DNA of 64,000 bases from Lentibacter algarum (GTDB lineage: Bacteria; Pseudomonadota; Alphaproteobacteria; Rhodobacterales; Rhodobacteraceae): positions 186,001 through 250,000 of the forward strand of contig NZ_JAHKQI010000005.1 of assembly GCF_018860975.1 (NCBI RefSeq), written 5' to 3'. Below the pieces are notes generated by a model. It was not told the origin of the DNA, ran no database searches, and saw nothing but the letters and a program-made list of their open reading frames with translations. Positions 53,621 to 62,562 of this stretch are shown here, one piece after another; positions within the stretch are counted from its first letter, which is position 1, and the number at the start of each line of letters is the position of its first letter. Position numbers and translations under genes: made by a program.

Positions 53621-55453
53621 ATGCCAGCACTTAGATCACGGACAAGCACACACGGCCGCAACATGGCCGGAGCACGCGGCCTTTGGCGCGCGACGGGGAT
53701 GACAGACGACGATTTCGGCAAGCCGATTGTCGCGATTGTTAACTCTTTTACCCAGTTCGTGCCGGGGCATGTTCACCTCAAGGACCTCGGCCAGATGGTG
53801 GCGCGTGAGGTTGAAGCGGCTGGCGGAGTTGCCAAGGAGTTCAATACCATAGCCGTTGATGACGGTATCGCTATGGGCCACGACGGCATGCTTTACTCAT
53901 TGCCTTCACGCGAGATCATTGCTGACTCTGTCGAGTATATGGTTAACGCGCATTGTGCGGATGCGATGGTCTGTATCTCGAACTGCGACAAGATCACTCC
54001 GGGTATGTTGATGGCGGCGATGCGGCTGAACATTCCGGTTATCTTCGTATCTGGCGGGCCGATGGAGGCCGGCAAGATCGAGCTCGAAGACCTCGACTTG
54101 GACAAGATCGACTTGGTTGATGCGATGGTCGCCGCGGCTGATGACAAGTTCACTGATGAGCAGTTGCAGCACATCGAAGAGAATGCTTGCCCGACGTGCG
54201 GCTCGTGTTCGGGGATGTTTACAGCGAACTCGATGAACTGCCTCGCCGAGGCTTTGGGCCTCGCGTTGCCGGGCAATGGCTCGACGCTCGCGACACATGC
54301 TGACCGTAAGGGGCTTTTCCTTGAGGCCGGGCGTAAGATTGTCGAGATCACCAAGCGGCACTACCTTGAGGAAGAGAAGGGCCTGCTGCCACGCGAGATC
54401 GCTACGTTTGATGCTTTCGAGAACGCGATGAGCCTCGATATAGCGATGGGCGGCTCGACGAACACTGTGTTGCACCTGCTGGCGATTGCCCATGAGGGCG
54501 AGGTTGATTTTACCATGGAAGACATGGACCGCCTGTCACGCAATGTGCCGTGCCTGTGCAAAGTCGCGCCCAACATCGAGAATGTTCACATGGAAGATGT
54601 GCACCGCGCGGGCGGAATTTTCTCTATCCTCGGTGAGCTAAGTCGCGCTGGGCTGTTGCATCTTGATCCGCCGACAGTGCACTCGGCGACAATGGGCGAG
54701 GCGATTGCCAAATGGGACATCAAAGTTGCCAATAACCCCGAAGCTGAAGCGCTGTTCAAGGCGGCCCCCGGCGGCGTACGCACGACAGAAGCGTTTAGCA
54801 CCCAGAACCGCTATAAAGAGCTGGATACCGACCGCGAAAACGGCGTTATCCGCACCAAAGAGCACGCCTTCTCGCAAGACGGCGGCTTGGCGGTTTTGTT
54901 CGGTAACATCGCGCTTGATGGTTGTATCGTTAAGACAGCGGGCGTTGATGCGAGCAACCTCAACTTCTCGGGCCCTGCCTATGTTTGCGAAAGCCAGGAT
55001 CAGGCTGTGAGCGACATCCTCACCGGCAAAGTGAAAGAGGGCGACGTTGTTGTTATCCGCTACGAGGGGCCGCGCGGCGGGCCGGGCATGCAAGAAATGC
55101 TCTATCCAACGAGCTACCTTAAATCCAAGGGCCTTGGCAAGAAATGCGCCTTGCTCACAGACGGGCGCTTCTCGGGCGGCACGTCAGGTCTCAGCATCGG
55201 TCACTGCTCACCAGAAGCAGCCGAGGGCGGCACCATCGGGCTCGTCGAGCAGGGCGACACAATCGTGATCGACATCCCCAACCGCAAAATTCACCTTGAT
55301 GTTGACGATGCCACACTGGCAACGCGACGTAAGGCGATGGAGGCCAGCGGCTGGAAGCCAGCCAAGCCACGCAAACGCAAGGTGACGACGGCACTCAGGG
55401 CTTACGCTGCTTTGACAACCTCGGCGGCAAAAGGCGCCGTTCGACAAGTTTGA
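53621..55453 (+). CDS. ilvD: Dihydroxy-acid dehydratase IlvD
   Basis: This 610-residue enzyme of branched-chain amino acid synthesis has the IlvD/Edd iron-sulfur cysteines in [13 protein letters not shown] (about residue 122) and [20 protein letters not shown] (about 190-209). The C-terminal [14 protein letters not shown] signature is also present. ATG at 53621 starts [17 protein letters not shown]. The length matches the 616-residue E. coli-type enzyme rather than the shorter archaeal form. It appears monocistronic and is followed by inverted copies of the gene-end repeat. Confidence 0.96.
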   Translation: MPALRSRTSTHGRNMAGARGLWRATGMTDDDFGKPIVAIVNSFTQFVPGHVHLKDLGQMVAREVEAAGGVAKEFNTIAVDDGIAMGHDGMLYSLPSREIIADSVEYMVNAHCADAMVCISNCDKITPGMLMAAMRLNIPVIFVSGGPMEAGKIELEDLDLDKIDLVDAMVAAADDKFTDEQLQHIEENACPTCGSCSGMFTANSMNCLAEALGLALPGNGSTLATHADRKGLFLEAGRKIVEITKRHYLEEEKGLLPREIATFDAFENAMSLDIAMGGSTNTVLHLLAIAHEGEVDFTMEDMDRLSRNVPCLCKVAPNIENVHMEDVHRAGGIFSILGELSRAGLLHLDPPTVHSATMGEAIAKWDIKVANNPEAEALFKAAPGGVRTTEAFSTQNRYKELDTDRENGVIRTKEHAFSQDGGLAVLFGNIALDGCIVKTAGVDASNLNFSGPAYVCESQDQAVSDILTGKVKEGDVVVIRYEGPRGGPGMQEMLYPTSYLKSKGLGKKCALLTDGRFSGGTSGLSIGHCSPEAAEGGTIGLVEQGDTIVIDIPNRKIHLDVDDATLATRRKAMEASGWKPAKPRKRKVTTALRAYAALTTSAAKGAVRQV

Positions 55454-55508
55454 GATCGCGGATGCCTCCCCTATCATCGGCAAAAGCCGATTGGCGGCAA
55501 CGGAACGA

Positions 55509-55622
55509 GGATATTTAGACCAGGAAAAAGTCGAGAAGTTTCACTGTTTTTCTTGGTAAAAATATCCCGGGGGTGCGGGGGCTGGCCCCCGCATGGGTCG
55601 GATTTTGCGCAGCAAAATTCGA
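55509..55622. repeat. Gene-end repeats in inverted orientation with two hairpins, copy B
   Basis: A plus-strand core GATATTTAGACCAGGAAAAA (within 55509-55530) faces a minus-strand copy (55546-55567), matching at 18 of 22 positions. Then come a perfect GC hairpin with 9-bp arms, TGCGGGGGC and GCCCCCGCA (55574-55593), and a second hairpin, TCGGATTTTGC (55598-55608) with GCAAAATTCGA (55612-55622). This lies between the convergent ilvD and GNAT genes and may end both transcripts. Confidence 0.85.
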
Positions 55623-55624
55623 AA

Positions 55625-56311
55625 CTAGAGTGAAGTTTGTTGCCGACCCTCTGTGTCAAAATTCGTCGGTTTAAGCCAGCGTTCAAACCTGGCTTTTTGG
55701 GCGGGCCACTCGCTGTCCAAAATCGACAACCAAGCCGTGTCGCGGTTGCGGCCCTTGTAGGTGGTCGCTTGTCTGAAGATGCCTTCAAACGAAAAGCCGA
55801 GGCGTTTTGCGGCTCTAATCGACGGTGCGTTGAGCGCGTCGCATTTCCATTCGTAGCGGCGGTAGCCGAGGGTGTCGAAGACGTATGACATCATTAGATA
55901 CATCGCTTCGGTGCTGGTGGGGCTGCGTTGCATGAGCGGTGAGAAGTGGATGAAGCCGACTTCAATCACGCCTTGTTTTTCGTCGATGCGCAGGAACGTG
56001 GCGTGGCCAATGGCGCGGCCCTCTTTGATCACGGAGTAATAGAGCGGGTCTGGGCTGGCTTCGGCAGATTGCAGAAATGTGATGAAGTCGGCTTTTTGCT
56101 CGAATGGGCCGATGGGCAGGTATGTCCAGTTTGCTCCGGATTTGTCTTTGCTGAAAGCTTTCCAAAGATCGTCGCCGTGGGCGGCGACATTGAGCGGCAC
56201 GAGCGCGCAATACTGGCCCAAAAGCGTGGTGTGCTGGGGGCGCTTGCAGGGCAGCGTGGTTGTGACGGGCCAGCCGATGGGCTGGCCCAGATCGTTGATG
56301 ATATCAGCCAA
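55625..56311 (-). CDS. GNAT acetyltransferase (RimJ/RimL type)
   Basis: This 228-residue GNAT protein has the RimJ/RimL-like core: VIKEGRAIGHATFLRID, IEVGFIHFSPLMQRSPTSTEA, YRRYEWKCDALNAPSIRAAKRLGFSFEG in pieces, and a C-terminal DTAWLSILDSEW. It resembles enzymes acetylating protein N-termini or small molecules; the substrate is unknown. Its start overlaps the tpa end by eight bp, so it is expressed with taurine genes, which may hint at a related role. Confidence 0.82.
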   Translation of the reverse strand: MADIINDLGQPIGWPVTTTLPCKRPQHTTLLGQYCALVPLNVAAHGDDLWKAFSKDKSGANWTYLPIGPFEQKADFITFLQSAEASPDPLYYSVIKEGRAIGHATFLRIDEKQGVIEVGFIHFSPLMQRSPTSTEAMYLMMSYVFDTLGYRRYEWKCDALNAPSIRAAKRLGFSFEGIFRQATTYKGRNRDTAWLSILDSEWPAQKARFERWLKPTNFDTEGRQQTSL

Positions 56312-57704
56312 AGACGCGGCTCAGCGCTTTGCCGACTGTCTCGGTGATATTGTCGATATCGTCGGCAGTTGAGATCAACGCCGGAGAGAAGCAGAGCGTG
56401 TTGTTGAAGCCCGGCACCGAGCGGTTTGTTGCGCCGATGATCACGCCCATCGCACCACATTCGGCCACCACTTGCGCGACAAGCTTCTCATCTGCTGGCT
56501 CTTTGCTGGTGCGGTCTGTGACCAGTTCAGCGCCGACAAAGAGGCCAAGGCCGCGCACATCGCCGATGATGGCATGGCTCTCGGAAAGCGCGTTCAGGTT
56601 GTTCACCATGCGCTCGCCCATTTTGGTGGTGTTTTCCAAGAGATTCTCGTCTTCGATAATGCGCATGCACTCAAGCGCTGCCGCTGGCCCTGCGGTGCAG
56701 CCGCCGAATGTCGAGATATCGCGGAAGTAGTTGAGCGGGTCGTCGGAGTTGTCTTTGAACATGTCAAACACGCGCTCGTTGGTGACGCAGCAGGCGATTG
56801 CCGCGTAGCCAGAAGCGACGCCTTTGGCCATGGTCACAAAATCAGGCTCGATGCCGTAGTGCTGGTAGCCGAACCACTCGGTTCCTGTGCGGCCAACACC
56901 GCAGACGACTTCGTCGATGTGCAGCAGGATGTCATACTTGCGGCACAGCTCTTGGATGCGGGGCCAGTAGCCTTCGGGCGCGGGGATAACGCCGCCGCCC
57001 GCTGTAACGGGTTCAAGGCAGAGTGAGCCGATGGTGTCGGCGCCTTCTGCGAGGATCACCTCTTCGATGGCTTTGACGTTGGCTTCTGCGTAGGCTTCGC
57101 CTGTCAGATCCCCCATGCCTTGGTCGTGTGCGCGGTATTCCATGCAATGCGGCACGCGAACAAAACCCGGCGCGAAGGGGCCGTATTGTGCGTTGCGCTC
57201 GTCTTGCCCGCCCGCCGACATCGCGGCGAGGGTGCTGCCGTGATAGTCGCGGTCGCGGTAGAGGATCTTGAATTTCTTGCCGCCGTGGTTTTTGTGAGAA
57301 ATCTGGCGAACCATTTTGAAGGCTTTTTCGTTGGCCTCGGAGCCGGAGTTGGTTTGATAAACCCGCGTCATACCGGGCATTTTGCTGATCAGTTTTTCAG
57401 CGAACAATGCCCCTGGCACAGAGCCGGCCGAGCCCGCGAAGTAAGGTAGCTTCACCAGCTGGTCACGCACGGCGTTGGCGATGCTTTCGCGGCCGTAGCC
57501 GACGTTGACTGTCCAGACACCACCTGAGACGGCGTCGAGGTATTCTTTGCCTTTCTGGTCCCAGACTCGCATACCTTTGCCCTCAATGATGATACGCGGT
57601 TCGCCGGTTTCAAAGGGTTTGTGCTGGGTCAGGTGATGCCAGACATGTGCGCGGTCGGCGTCAACGATGTGACTGATGTCATTTGCAGAAAGGTTACCAT
57701 CCAT
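56304..57704 (-). CDS. tpa: Taurine--pyruvate aminotransferase Tpa
   Basis: The open frame reaches 57755, but ATG at 57704 (MDGNLSANDISHIVDADRAH) gives the usual Tpa N-terminus. The 466-residue class III aminotransferase has GSEANEKAFKMVRQ, HIDEVVCGVGRTG and the PLP-lysine segment FVTMAKGVASGYAAI. It transfers the amino group of taurine to pyruvate, giving sulfoacetaldehyde and alanine. It is divergent from tauA; putative TauR boxes lie 90-122 bp upstream. Confidence 0.93.
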   Translation of the reverse strand: MDGNLSANDISHIVDADRAHVWHHLTQHKPFETGEPRIIIEGKGMRVWDQKGKEYLDAVSGGVWTVNVGYGRESIANAVRDQLVKLPYFAGSAGSVPGALFAEKLISKMPGMTRVYQTNSGSEANEKAFKMVRQISHKNHGGKKFKILYRDRDYHGSTLAAMSAGGQDERNAQYGPFAPGFVRVPHCMEYRAHDQGMGDLTGEAYAEANVKAIEEVILAEGADTIGSLCLEPVTAGGGVIPAPEGYWPRIQELCRKYDILLHIDEVVCGVGRTGTEWFGYQHYGIEPDFVTMAKGVASGYAAIACCVTNERVFDMFKDNSDDPLNYFRDISTFGGCTAGPAAALECMRIIEDENLLENTTKMGERMVNNLNALSESHAIIGDVRGLGLFVGAELVTDRTSKEPADEKLVAQVVAECGAMGVIIGATNRSVPGFNNTLCFSPALISTADDIDNITETVGKALSRVFG

Positions 57705-58097
57705 TTGCGTGTCTCCAATGTAAAATGCGGCCTTCGTAAGCTGCGATTTGATCATATTCTAGGGGTAGAAGAGCGCCATTTTCCCTGAGTCTGATAGGGC
57801 CAGTGTGATGCGAGCTATGGAGCCAGTCAAGCAGGGGCCAAACATTGCGCAAAGTCGAAATTGCTTTATTGTAAAAGCGTTGGAGCTTTTGATTAACGCG
57901 TGGAGTAGTTTTATGAAATCGAAAATCGTAGTGGTTTGGCTACAAAAACATTGATCGGAATCGGCAATTACGTTCGGATGCTGCGCGAGGGCACTCCGTT
58001 TTGTGAGAAAAGCGCCTGACCAACAACTCAACGCCGCTAGAACGGCGGGTTCGTGTTTCGATGACCGGAACACACAACAGACAACGGGAGAATACGA
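57705..58097. other. Divergent control region between tpa and tauA
   Basis: These 393 bp contain no supportable gene. They include a TauR-box-like pair at 57794-57826 and an AT-richer stretch around 57860-57960, and end in GGGAGAATAC before tauA. No convincing -35/-10 pair was identified. Confidence 0.6.
57794..57826 (-). promoter_or_regulatory. Probable TauR boxes upstream of tpa
   Basis: On the minus strand, CTGGCTCCAT (57817-57826) and CTGGCCCTAT (57794-57803) repeat with starts 23 bp apart, the same spacing as the pair before xsc. The match to CTGGACYTAA is weaker, with CTGG and the downstream T/A conserved. Confidence 0.45.
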
Positions 58098-59093
58098 ATG
58101 AAATTCAAGACAAAACTTATGTCGGCAGTGGCTGGTGCGGCGATGCTCGCAGGTTCGCAAGCCGTCGCTTTAGACGAAATCACAGTTGGCTACTTCCAGG
58201 AATGGCCGATGCCTTTCGAGTATGCCAAAGTTAAAGGGACATACGACGAAGCGCTGGGCGTTAAGGTTAACTGGCGCGCGTTTGGCTCGGGCACAGAGAT
58301 GAGCGCGGCGATGGCCTCGGGCGATGTGCATCTTTCCGTGAGCCAGGGCATTCCGCCGTTCGTTGTTGCGGCCTCGGGTGGTCAGGACCTTCAGGTTCTG
58401 GATGTGGCCGTGAGCTACGCTGACAACGACAACTGTGTCGTGGCCGAAGCGCTTGAGATTGATGGGTCGAACGCAGCCGAGCTTGCTGGCAAGAAAGTTG
58501 CTGTTCCGCTCGGCACGGCGGCGCACTACGGCTTTCTTAAGCAGATGAGCCACTTTGGCGTTGATGTTGGCAGCATGGAAGTTGTGAACATGAACCCGCC
58601 TGAAGGCTCGGCGGCGATTGCGCAGGGCGCGGTCGATATGTTCTGTGGTTGGGGCGGTTCGCTACGCCGCGCGCTTGAGCACGGCAACACACTGATGACG
58701 GGCGCCGAGAAAACCGAGCTGGGTATTCTGGTGTTTGATGCGACAACCGGGCCAGCGGGTTTCATCGCTGAAAACGGTGATCTGGTTGCTAAGTTCCTGA
58801 AAGTCACGGCCGATGCGAACGCGATGTGGGCGGACGAGGCCAACCAAGCGGAAATGCTGCCAGTGATCGCGAAAGACGCGGGCATGGACGAAAAAGCCAC
58901 GATGGAAACCATGGCGACGTTCACCTTCCCCACCACAGAAGAGCAGCTGTCTGAAGCATGGCTCGGTGGCAACGCGGCGACCTTTATGAAGGGTGTTGCG
59001 GATGTGTTCGTTGAAGCCAAGAGCATCGACGCGGCGCTTGAGTCATATGAAGGCGCTGTAAACGCGGGCCCGCTTAAAGCGAGCGCCATGTAA
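58098..59093 (+). CDS. tauA: Taurine ABC transporter substrate-binding protein TauA
   Basis: The 331-residue precursor has a signal peptide (about 1-24, ending AVA/LDE). It is a type 2 periplasmic binding protein of the taurine/nitrate family: EITVGYFQEWPMPFEYAKV, FGSGTEMSAAMASGDVHLSVS and VDMFCGWGGSLRRALEHG. GGGAGAATAC precedes the ATG. It captures taurine in the periplasm for TauBC. A copy of the gene-end repeat lies between it and tauB. Confidence 0.92.
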   Translation: MKFKTKLMSAVAGAAMLAGSQAVALDEITVGYFQEWPMPFEYAKVKGTYDEALGVKVNWRAFGSGTEMSAAMASGDVHLSVSQGIPPFVVAASGGQDLQVLDVAVSYADNDNCVVAEALEIDGSNAAELAGKKVAVPLGTAAHYGFLKQMSHFGVDVGSMEVVNMNPPEGSAAIAQGAVDMFCGWGGSLRRALEHGNTLMTGAEKTELGILVFDATTGPAGFIAENGDLVAKFLKVTADANAMWADEANQAEMLPVIAKDAGMDEKATMETMATFTFPTTEEQLSEAWLGGNAATFMKGVADVFVEAKSIDAALESYEGAVNAGPLKASAM

Positions 59094-59177
59094 GAGCACT
59101 TTTAAGAGCACTTTGACGCGCCGGAGACTGATCTCTGGCGCGTCAGACCCTACTGTGAGTGCTGATGCCTCCGGCGG

Positions 59178-59199
59178 GGATATTTAGGCCAAGAAAAAG
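59178..59199 (+). repeat. Gene-end repeat between tauA and tauB
   Basis: The core GATATTTAGGCCAAGAAAAA lies within 59178-59199. It differs by one base from the copies at 33310 and by two from the plus-strand copy at 55509. It is preceded by CCTCCGGCGGG. It sits about 85 bp after the tauA stop and ends 30 bp before the likely tauB start. Confidence 0.75.
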
Positions 59200-59228
59200 C
59201 AGAGGGCGGTGCCCTCAAGGGGGCGGGC

Positions 59229-60038
59229 ATTTCGACACTTTCAATAGACAAGATTTCGATGCGGTTTGATTTGCCAAATGGCGGGCATGTGCAGGCGCTT
59301 AAGGATATTTCGCTGGAGATCAAGACAGGCGAGTTGATGAGCGTTCTCGGGCCTTCGGGCTGTGGGAAAACGACGCTTTTGAACATTGTTGCCGGGTTTC
59401 TGGCTCCGACGGAAGGCAGCATGACGCTGAATGATCATTTGATCACCGAGCCGGCTGCCGAGCGCGGCATGGTGTTTCAGCAGGGCGCATTGTTTGAGTG
59501 GATGAGCGTGCGTGAGAACGTGAGTTTCGGGCCGCGTATGAAAGGCCAGCGCGAGGCGCAGTGGCGCGAGAACGTTGACCATCTGCTTAACATTGTCGGG
59601 TTGTCGGACTTCAAGGAGAAGTCTGTGTTCGAGCTTTCGGGCGGGATGCAACAGCGTGTGGCTTTGGCGCGGTGTCTGGCAAATGACCCTGACGTGATTT
59701 TGATGGATGAGCCGCTTGGCGCGCTCGACGCTTTGACGCGCGAGAAGATGCAGGGGCTGGTTCTGAAGTTGTGGAAAGAGACGGGCAAGACGATCATTCT
59801 GATCACCCACTCGGTTGAGGAGGCGCTGCTATTGGGTGAGCGTTTGCTGGTGCTCGCGCCGCGGCCGGGGCGCATTCACAAGGAATACCGCTTGCCGTTT
59901 GCCGATTTGGGCGTTGGGCAGGATTTGCGGGAGGTGAAGAAGCACCCTGAGTTTGGCGAGAAGCGCGAAGAAATTTTGAGCATGATCTGGGACATGGAAG
60001 AAGAGATTATGGGCAGTGCAGAGGAGGCAAGCGCATGA
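59229..60038 (+). CDS. tauB: Taurine ABC transporter ATP-binding protein TauB (probable ATT start)
   Basis: The first ATG (59259) would remove the N-terminal strand that TauB-type ATPases need. Reading upstream in frame gives ISTLSIDKISMRFDLPNG, the expected N-terminus. No ATG, GTG, TTG or CTG occurs between the in-frame stop at 59163 and 59259. ATT at 59229 has AAGGGGG at 59217-59223, so an ATT start is likely, giving 269 residues. Motifs present are Walker A GPSGCGKTT, signature LSGGMQQRVALAR and Walker B VILMDEPLGALD. It powers taurine import with TauC, whose gene it overlaps by four bp. Confidence 0.88.
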   Translation: MSTLSIDKISMRFDLPNGGHVQALKDISLEIKTGELMSVLGPSGCGKTTLLNIVAGFLAPTEGSMTLNDHLITEPAAERGMVFQQGALFEWMSVRENVSFGPRMKGQREAQWRENVDHLLNIVGLSDFKEKSVFELSGGMQQRVALARCLANDPDVILMDEPLGALDALTREKMQGLVLKLWKETGKTIILITHSVEEALLLGERLLVLAPRPGRIHKEYRLPFADLGVGQDLREVKKHPEFGEKREEILSMIWDMEEEIMGSAEEASA

Positions 60039-61303
60039 TTATTCTGCTGATTTACATCACGATATTCGTGCTGGCCTTCTTGTTTGTGAAACATGTTATC
60101 GGGCGTTTGATGAGCACGTCGGCTGACTTTACCTCGCTTAAGACGGTGACGTTTGGTGACGAAAGCGCTGTGCGGCCCAACCGCTGGGCGAGTGTGATTT
60201 CGATTGTGACGATTTTCCTGCTTTGGGGGGCTTTCACGGGGTCAAAGTGGGCACCGATACATGCGCCGGGCCCGTTTGTTGGCGACGCAGTGCTGACTTA
60301 CACGCTTGAGGCGGCTGATGGGAGCACCGATGATGCAACCGTGACTTTGCGGGTTCATAAGCACGGTGAAGCGCCGGAGCTGCCCGAAGTTGAGGCCGGA
60401 GGCGGCTTTGCCAAGAACGACGTTGCATTGGTGTCTGCGGGGCGCAGCAAAACAGTAATTTTTGACAAGAACGACGAGGCCAAGCGCAAGGAAGGTGCCA
60501 AGATTGTTGCGGTTGATGGCAAGCCGATTGCGATTGGCACAGCGGTGAGTGTTGACGCTGGCAAAGTTACCTTGACAGACAAGGGCGCGCTGTCGATTAC
60601 CCCACCGGGCGGCATGCAGATGGAGCCGATTTGGCTGCCGCCACCCGAGAAGGTTGTTGAGCGGTTTGGCGAAATTTCAAGCGAAGGATATCAGGGTTTC
60701 ACACTGTGGGAGCATCTTGGGTATTCGCTGTTTCGGGTTGTTGTCGGGTTTATCTTTGGCGCGCTTGTCGGTATTCCGCTTGGTTATGCGATGGGGCTGA
60801 GCAACTGGTTCCGCGGTTGGTTTGATCCGATCGTCGAGTTCATGCGCCCTGTGCCGCCTTTGGCGCTGATCCCCTTGGTGATCATCTGGGCGGGCATCGG
60901 CGAGACCGGTAAGATCATACTGCTGTTCTTGGCGGCTCTTTGGATCATGGCGATTGCTGCGAGGGCCGGTGTGTCGGGTGTGAATATCACCAAGGTTCAC
61001 GCTGCCTATTCGCTTGGGGCAAGTAAGTTTCAGCTGATGCGGCACGTGATTGTGCCCAACTCGTTGCCGGAAATCTTCACCGGTGCGCGGGTTGCTATGG
61101 GCGTTTGCTGGGGCACGGTTGTTGCGGCCGAACTTGTCGCCGCCGAAAAGGGCGCCGGCATGATGATCATGGTGGCCTCGCGCTTCCAGCTGACGGATAT
61201 CGTGATTATGGGCATCATCCTGATCGGGGTGATCGGCTATGGAATCGACATCATGATGCGCATTGCCGAGCGTTACCTCGTGCCTTGGAAGGGGCGCTCG
61301 TAG
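60035..61303 (+). CDS. tauC: Taurine ABC transporter permease TauC with large extracytoplasmic insertion
   Basis: At 422 residues this is well above the roughly 275 of E. coli TauC. Residues 1-18 and about 52-69 are membrane helices; about 70-205 form a hydrophilic, beta-rich domain (YTLEAADGSTDDATVTLRV and similar). From about 225 comes the normal BPD permease core, including the EAA-loop region GASKFQLMRHVIVPNSLPEI. The extra domain probably faces the periplasm near TauA. The start overlaps tauB (ATGA). I believe long TauC forms occur in other roseobacters, so this may be a lineage trait. Confidence 0.88.
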   Translation: MIILLIYITIFVLAFLFVKHVIGRLMSTSADFTSLKTVTFGDESAVRPNRWASVISIVTIFLLWGAFTGSKWAPIHAPGPFVGDAVLTYTLEAADGSTDDATVTLRVHKHGEAPELPEVEAGGGFAKNDVALVSAGRSKTVIFDKNDEAKRKEGAKIVAVDGKPIAIGTAVSVDAGKVTLTDKGALSITPPGGMQMEPIWLPPPEKVVERFGEISSEGYQGFTLWEHLGYSLFRVVVGFIFGALVGIPLGYAMGLSNWFRGWFDPIVEFMRPVPPLALIPLVIIWAGIGETGKIILLFLAALWIMAIAARAGVSGVNITKVHAAYSLGASKFQLMRHVIVPNSLPEIFTGARVAMGVCWGTVVAAELVAAEKGAGMMIMVASRFQLTDIVIMGIILIGVIGYGIDIMMRIAERYLVPWKGRS

Positions 61304-61319
61304 GGGCTATCTTGTTTGA

Positions 61320-62558
61320 ATGGATGAAAAGAAGCAGGCCTTTCTGACCGAGTTGTTTGATGTCGCGATTGCGGCGGCTGACCCACTGCACGCGCTGGCA
61401 GGGCATCTACCTGATAAGCCCAAGGGGCGCTGCGTTGTCGTCGGAGCAGGCAAGGGTGCAGCGCAGCTGGCGGCGGCGTTTGAGGTGCTGTGGCGTGGAG
61501 ATTTGAGCGGTGTTGTTGTCACGCGCTATGGCTTTGGCTGCGCTTGTGAGCGCATTGAAGTGCTTGAGGCGGCGCACCCCGTGCCGGACGCGGCGGGGCT
61601 TTCGGCGAGCGAGGCGATGTTCGCGGCTGTCGAGGATCTCGGACCTGACGATTTGGTTGTGGCGCTGGTTTGCGGTGGGGGGTCGGCTTTGCTGGCCGGG
61701 CCTGCCGAGGGGCTAGAGTTTGCTGACGAGGTTGAACTGAACCATTCCCTGCTAGCGTCTGGTGCGCCGATCGGAGCGATGAACGCGATCCGCAAAATGA
61801 CCAGCCGCGTGAAGGGCGGAAGGCTTGCGGCGGCAACTAAGGCGCGCGTTGTGACGCTGGTTGTCTCCGACGTTCCGGGCGACGACCCTGCGCAGGTTGC
61901 CAGCGGGCCGACAGTGCCTTGTGCTTCGGGCCGTGCCGAGGCCTTGGCCGCGATTGAGCGTTACAAGATTGCTTTGCCAGAGCGGGTGCTCGCGTTTTTG
62001 CAAGACGCGCCCGAGCCACCTTTGCCGAGTGATACGGTGTTTGAAGGCAACGAGGTGCATGTTGTTGCCTCCGCCGCGGTGTCACTGGCAGCCGCAGCCG
62101 AGCGGGCGCGAAAAGCGGGCGTTGCTGTAACAGTGCTTGGTGATGCGCTTGAGGGCGAGGCGCGCGAACTAGGGGCCGAGCACGCTCAGCTGGCTTGTGA
62201 GGCCACGCCGCAGCTAATTTTGTCGGGCGGTGAAACAACTGTGACGCTGACGGGCAAGGGGCGAGGCGGACGCAATACCGAGTATTTGCTCAGCTTTGCT
62301 TTGGCTATCGAGGGGCGCACTGACATCTGTGCTTTGGCGGCTGACAGTGACGGCATCGACGGTTCAGAGGACAATGCCGGTGCCTTTGCAGACGGTGAGA
62401 TTGCCGAAAAGATGCGCGCGGCGGGTGTTGACCCCGTGCAAGCACTTGCCAGCAACGATGCCTACACTGCCTTTGAGGCCGCGCAGACGCTGTTCACGCC
62501 GGGGCCAACAGGCACCAACGTGAACGATTTTCGCGCAATCTTGATCGGGGAGCTTTAG
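61320..62558 (+). CDS. Glycerate 2-kinase (MOFRL/TtuD type)
   Basis: This 412-residue protein has the DUF4147/GK N-terminal domain (VVGAGKGAAQLAAAF, ALVCGGGSALLAGPAEG, NAIRKMTSRVKGGRLAAAT). It also has a C-terminal MOFRL domain (LSGGETTVTLTGKGRGGRNTEYLL, LAADSDGIDGSEDNAGAF). It phosphorylates D-glycerate at C2. It follows tauC by 16 bp with no terminator, so it may be cotranscribed with the taurine transporter, an unexpected pairing. Confidence 0.88.
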   Translation: MDEKKQAFLTELFDVAIAAADPLHALAGHLPDKPKGRCVVVGAGKGAAQLAAAFEVLWRGDLSGVVVTRYGFGCACERIEVLEAAHPVPDAAGLSASEAMFAAVEDLGPDDLVVALVCGGGSALLAGPAEGLEFADEVELNHSLLASGAPIGAMNAIRKMTSRVKGGRLAAATKARVVTLVVSDVPGDDPAQVASGPTVPCASGRAEALAAIERYKIALPERVLAFLQDAPEPPLPSDTVFEGNEVHVVASAAVSLAAAAERARKAGVAVTVLGDALEGEARELGAEHAQLACEATPQLILSGGETTVTLTGKGRGGRNTEYLLSFALAIEGRTDICALAADSDGIDGSEDNAGAFADGEIAEKMRAAGVDPVQALASNDAYTAFEAAQTLFTPGPTGTNVNDFRAILIGEL

Positions 62559-62562
62559 GCGC

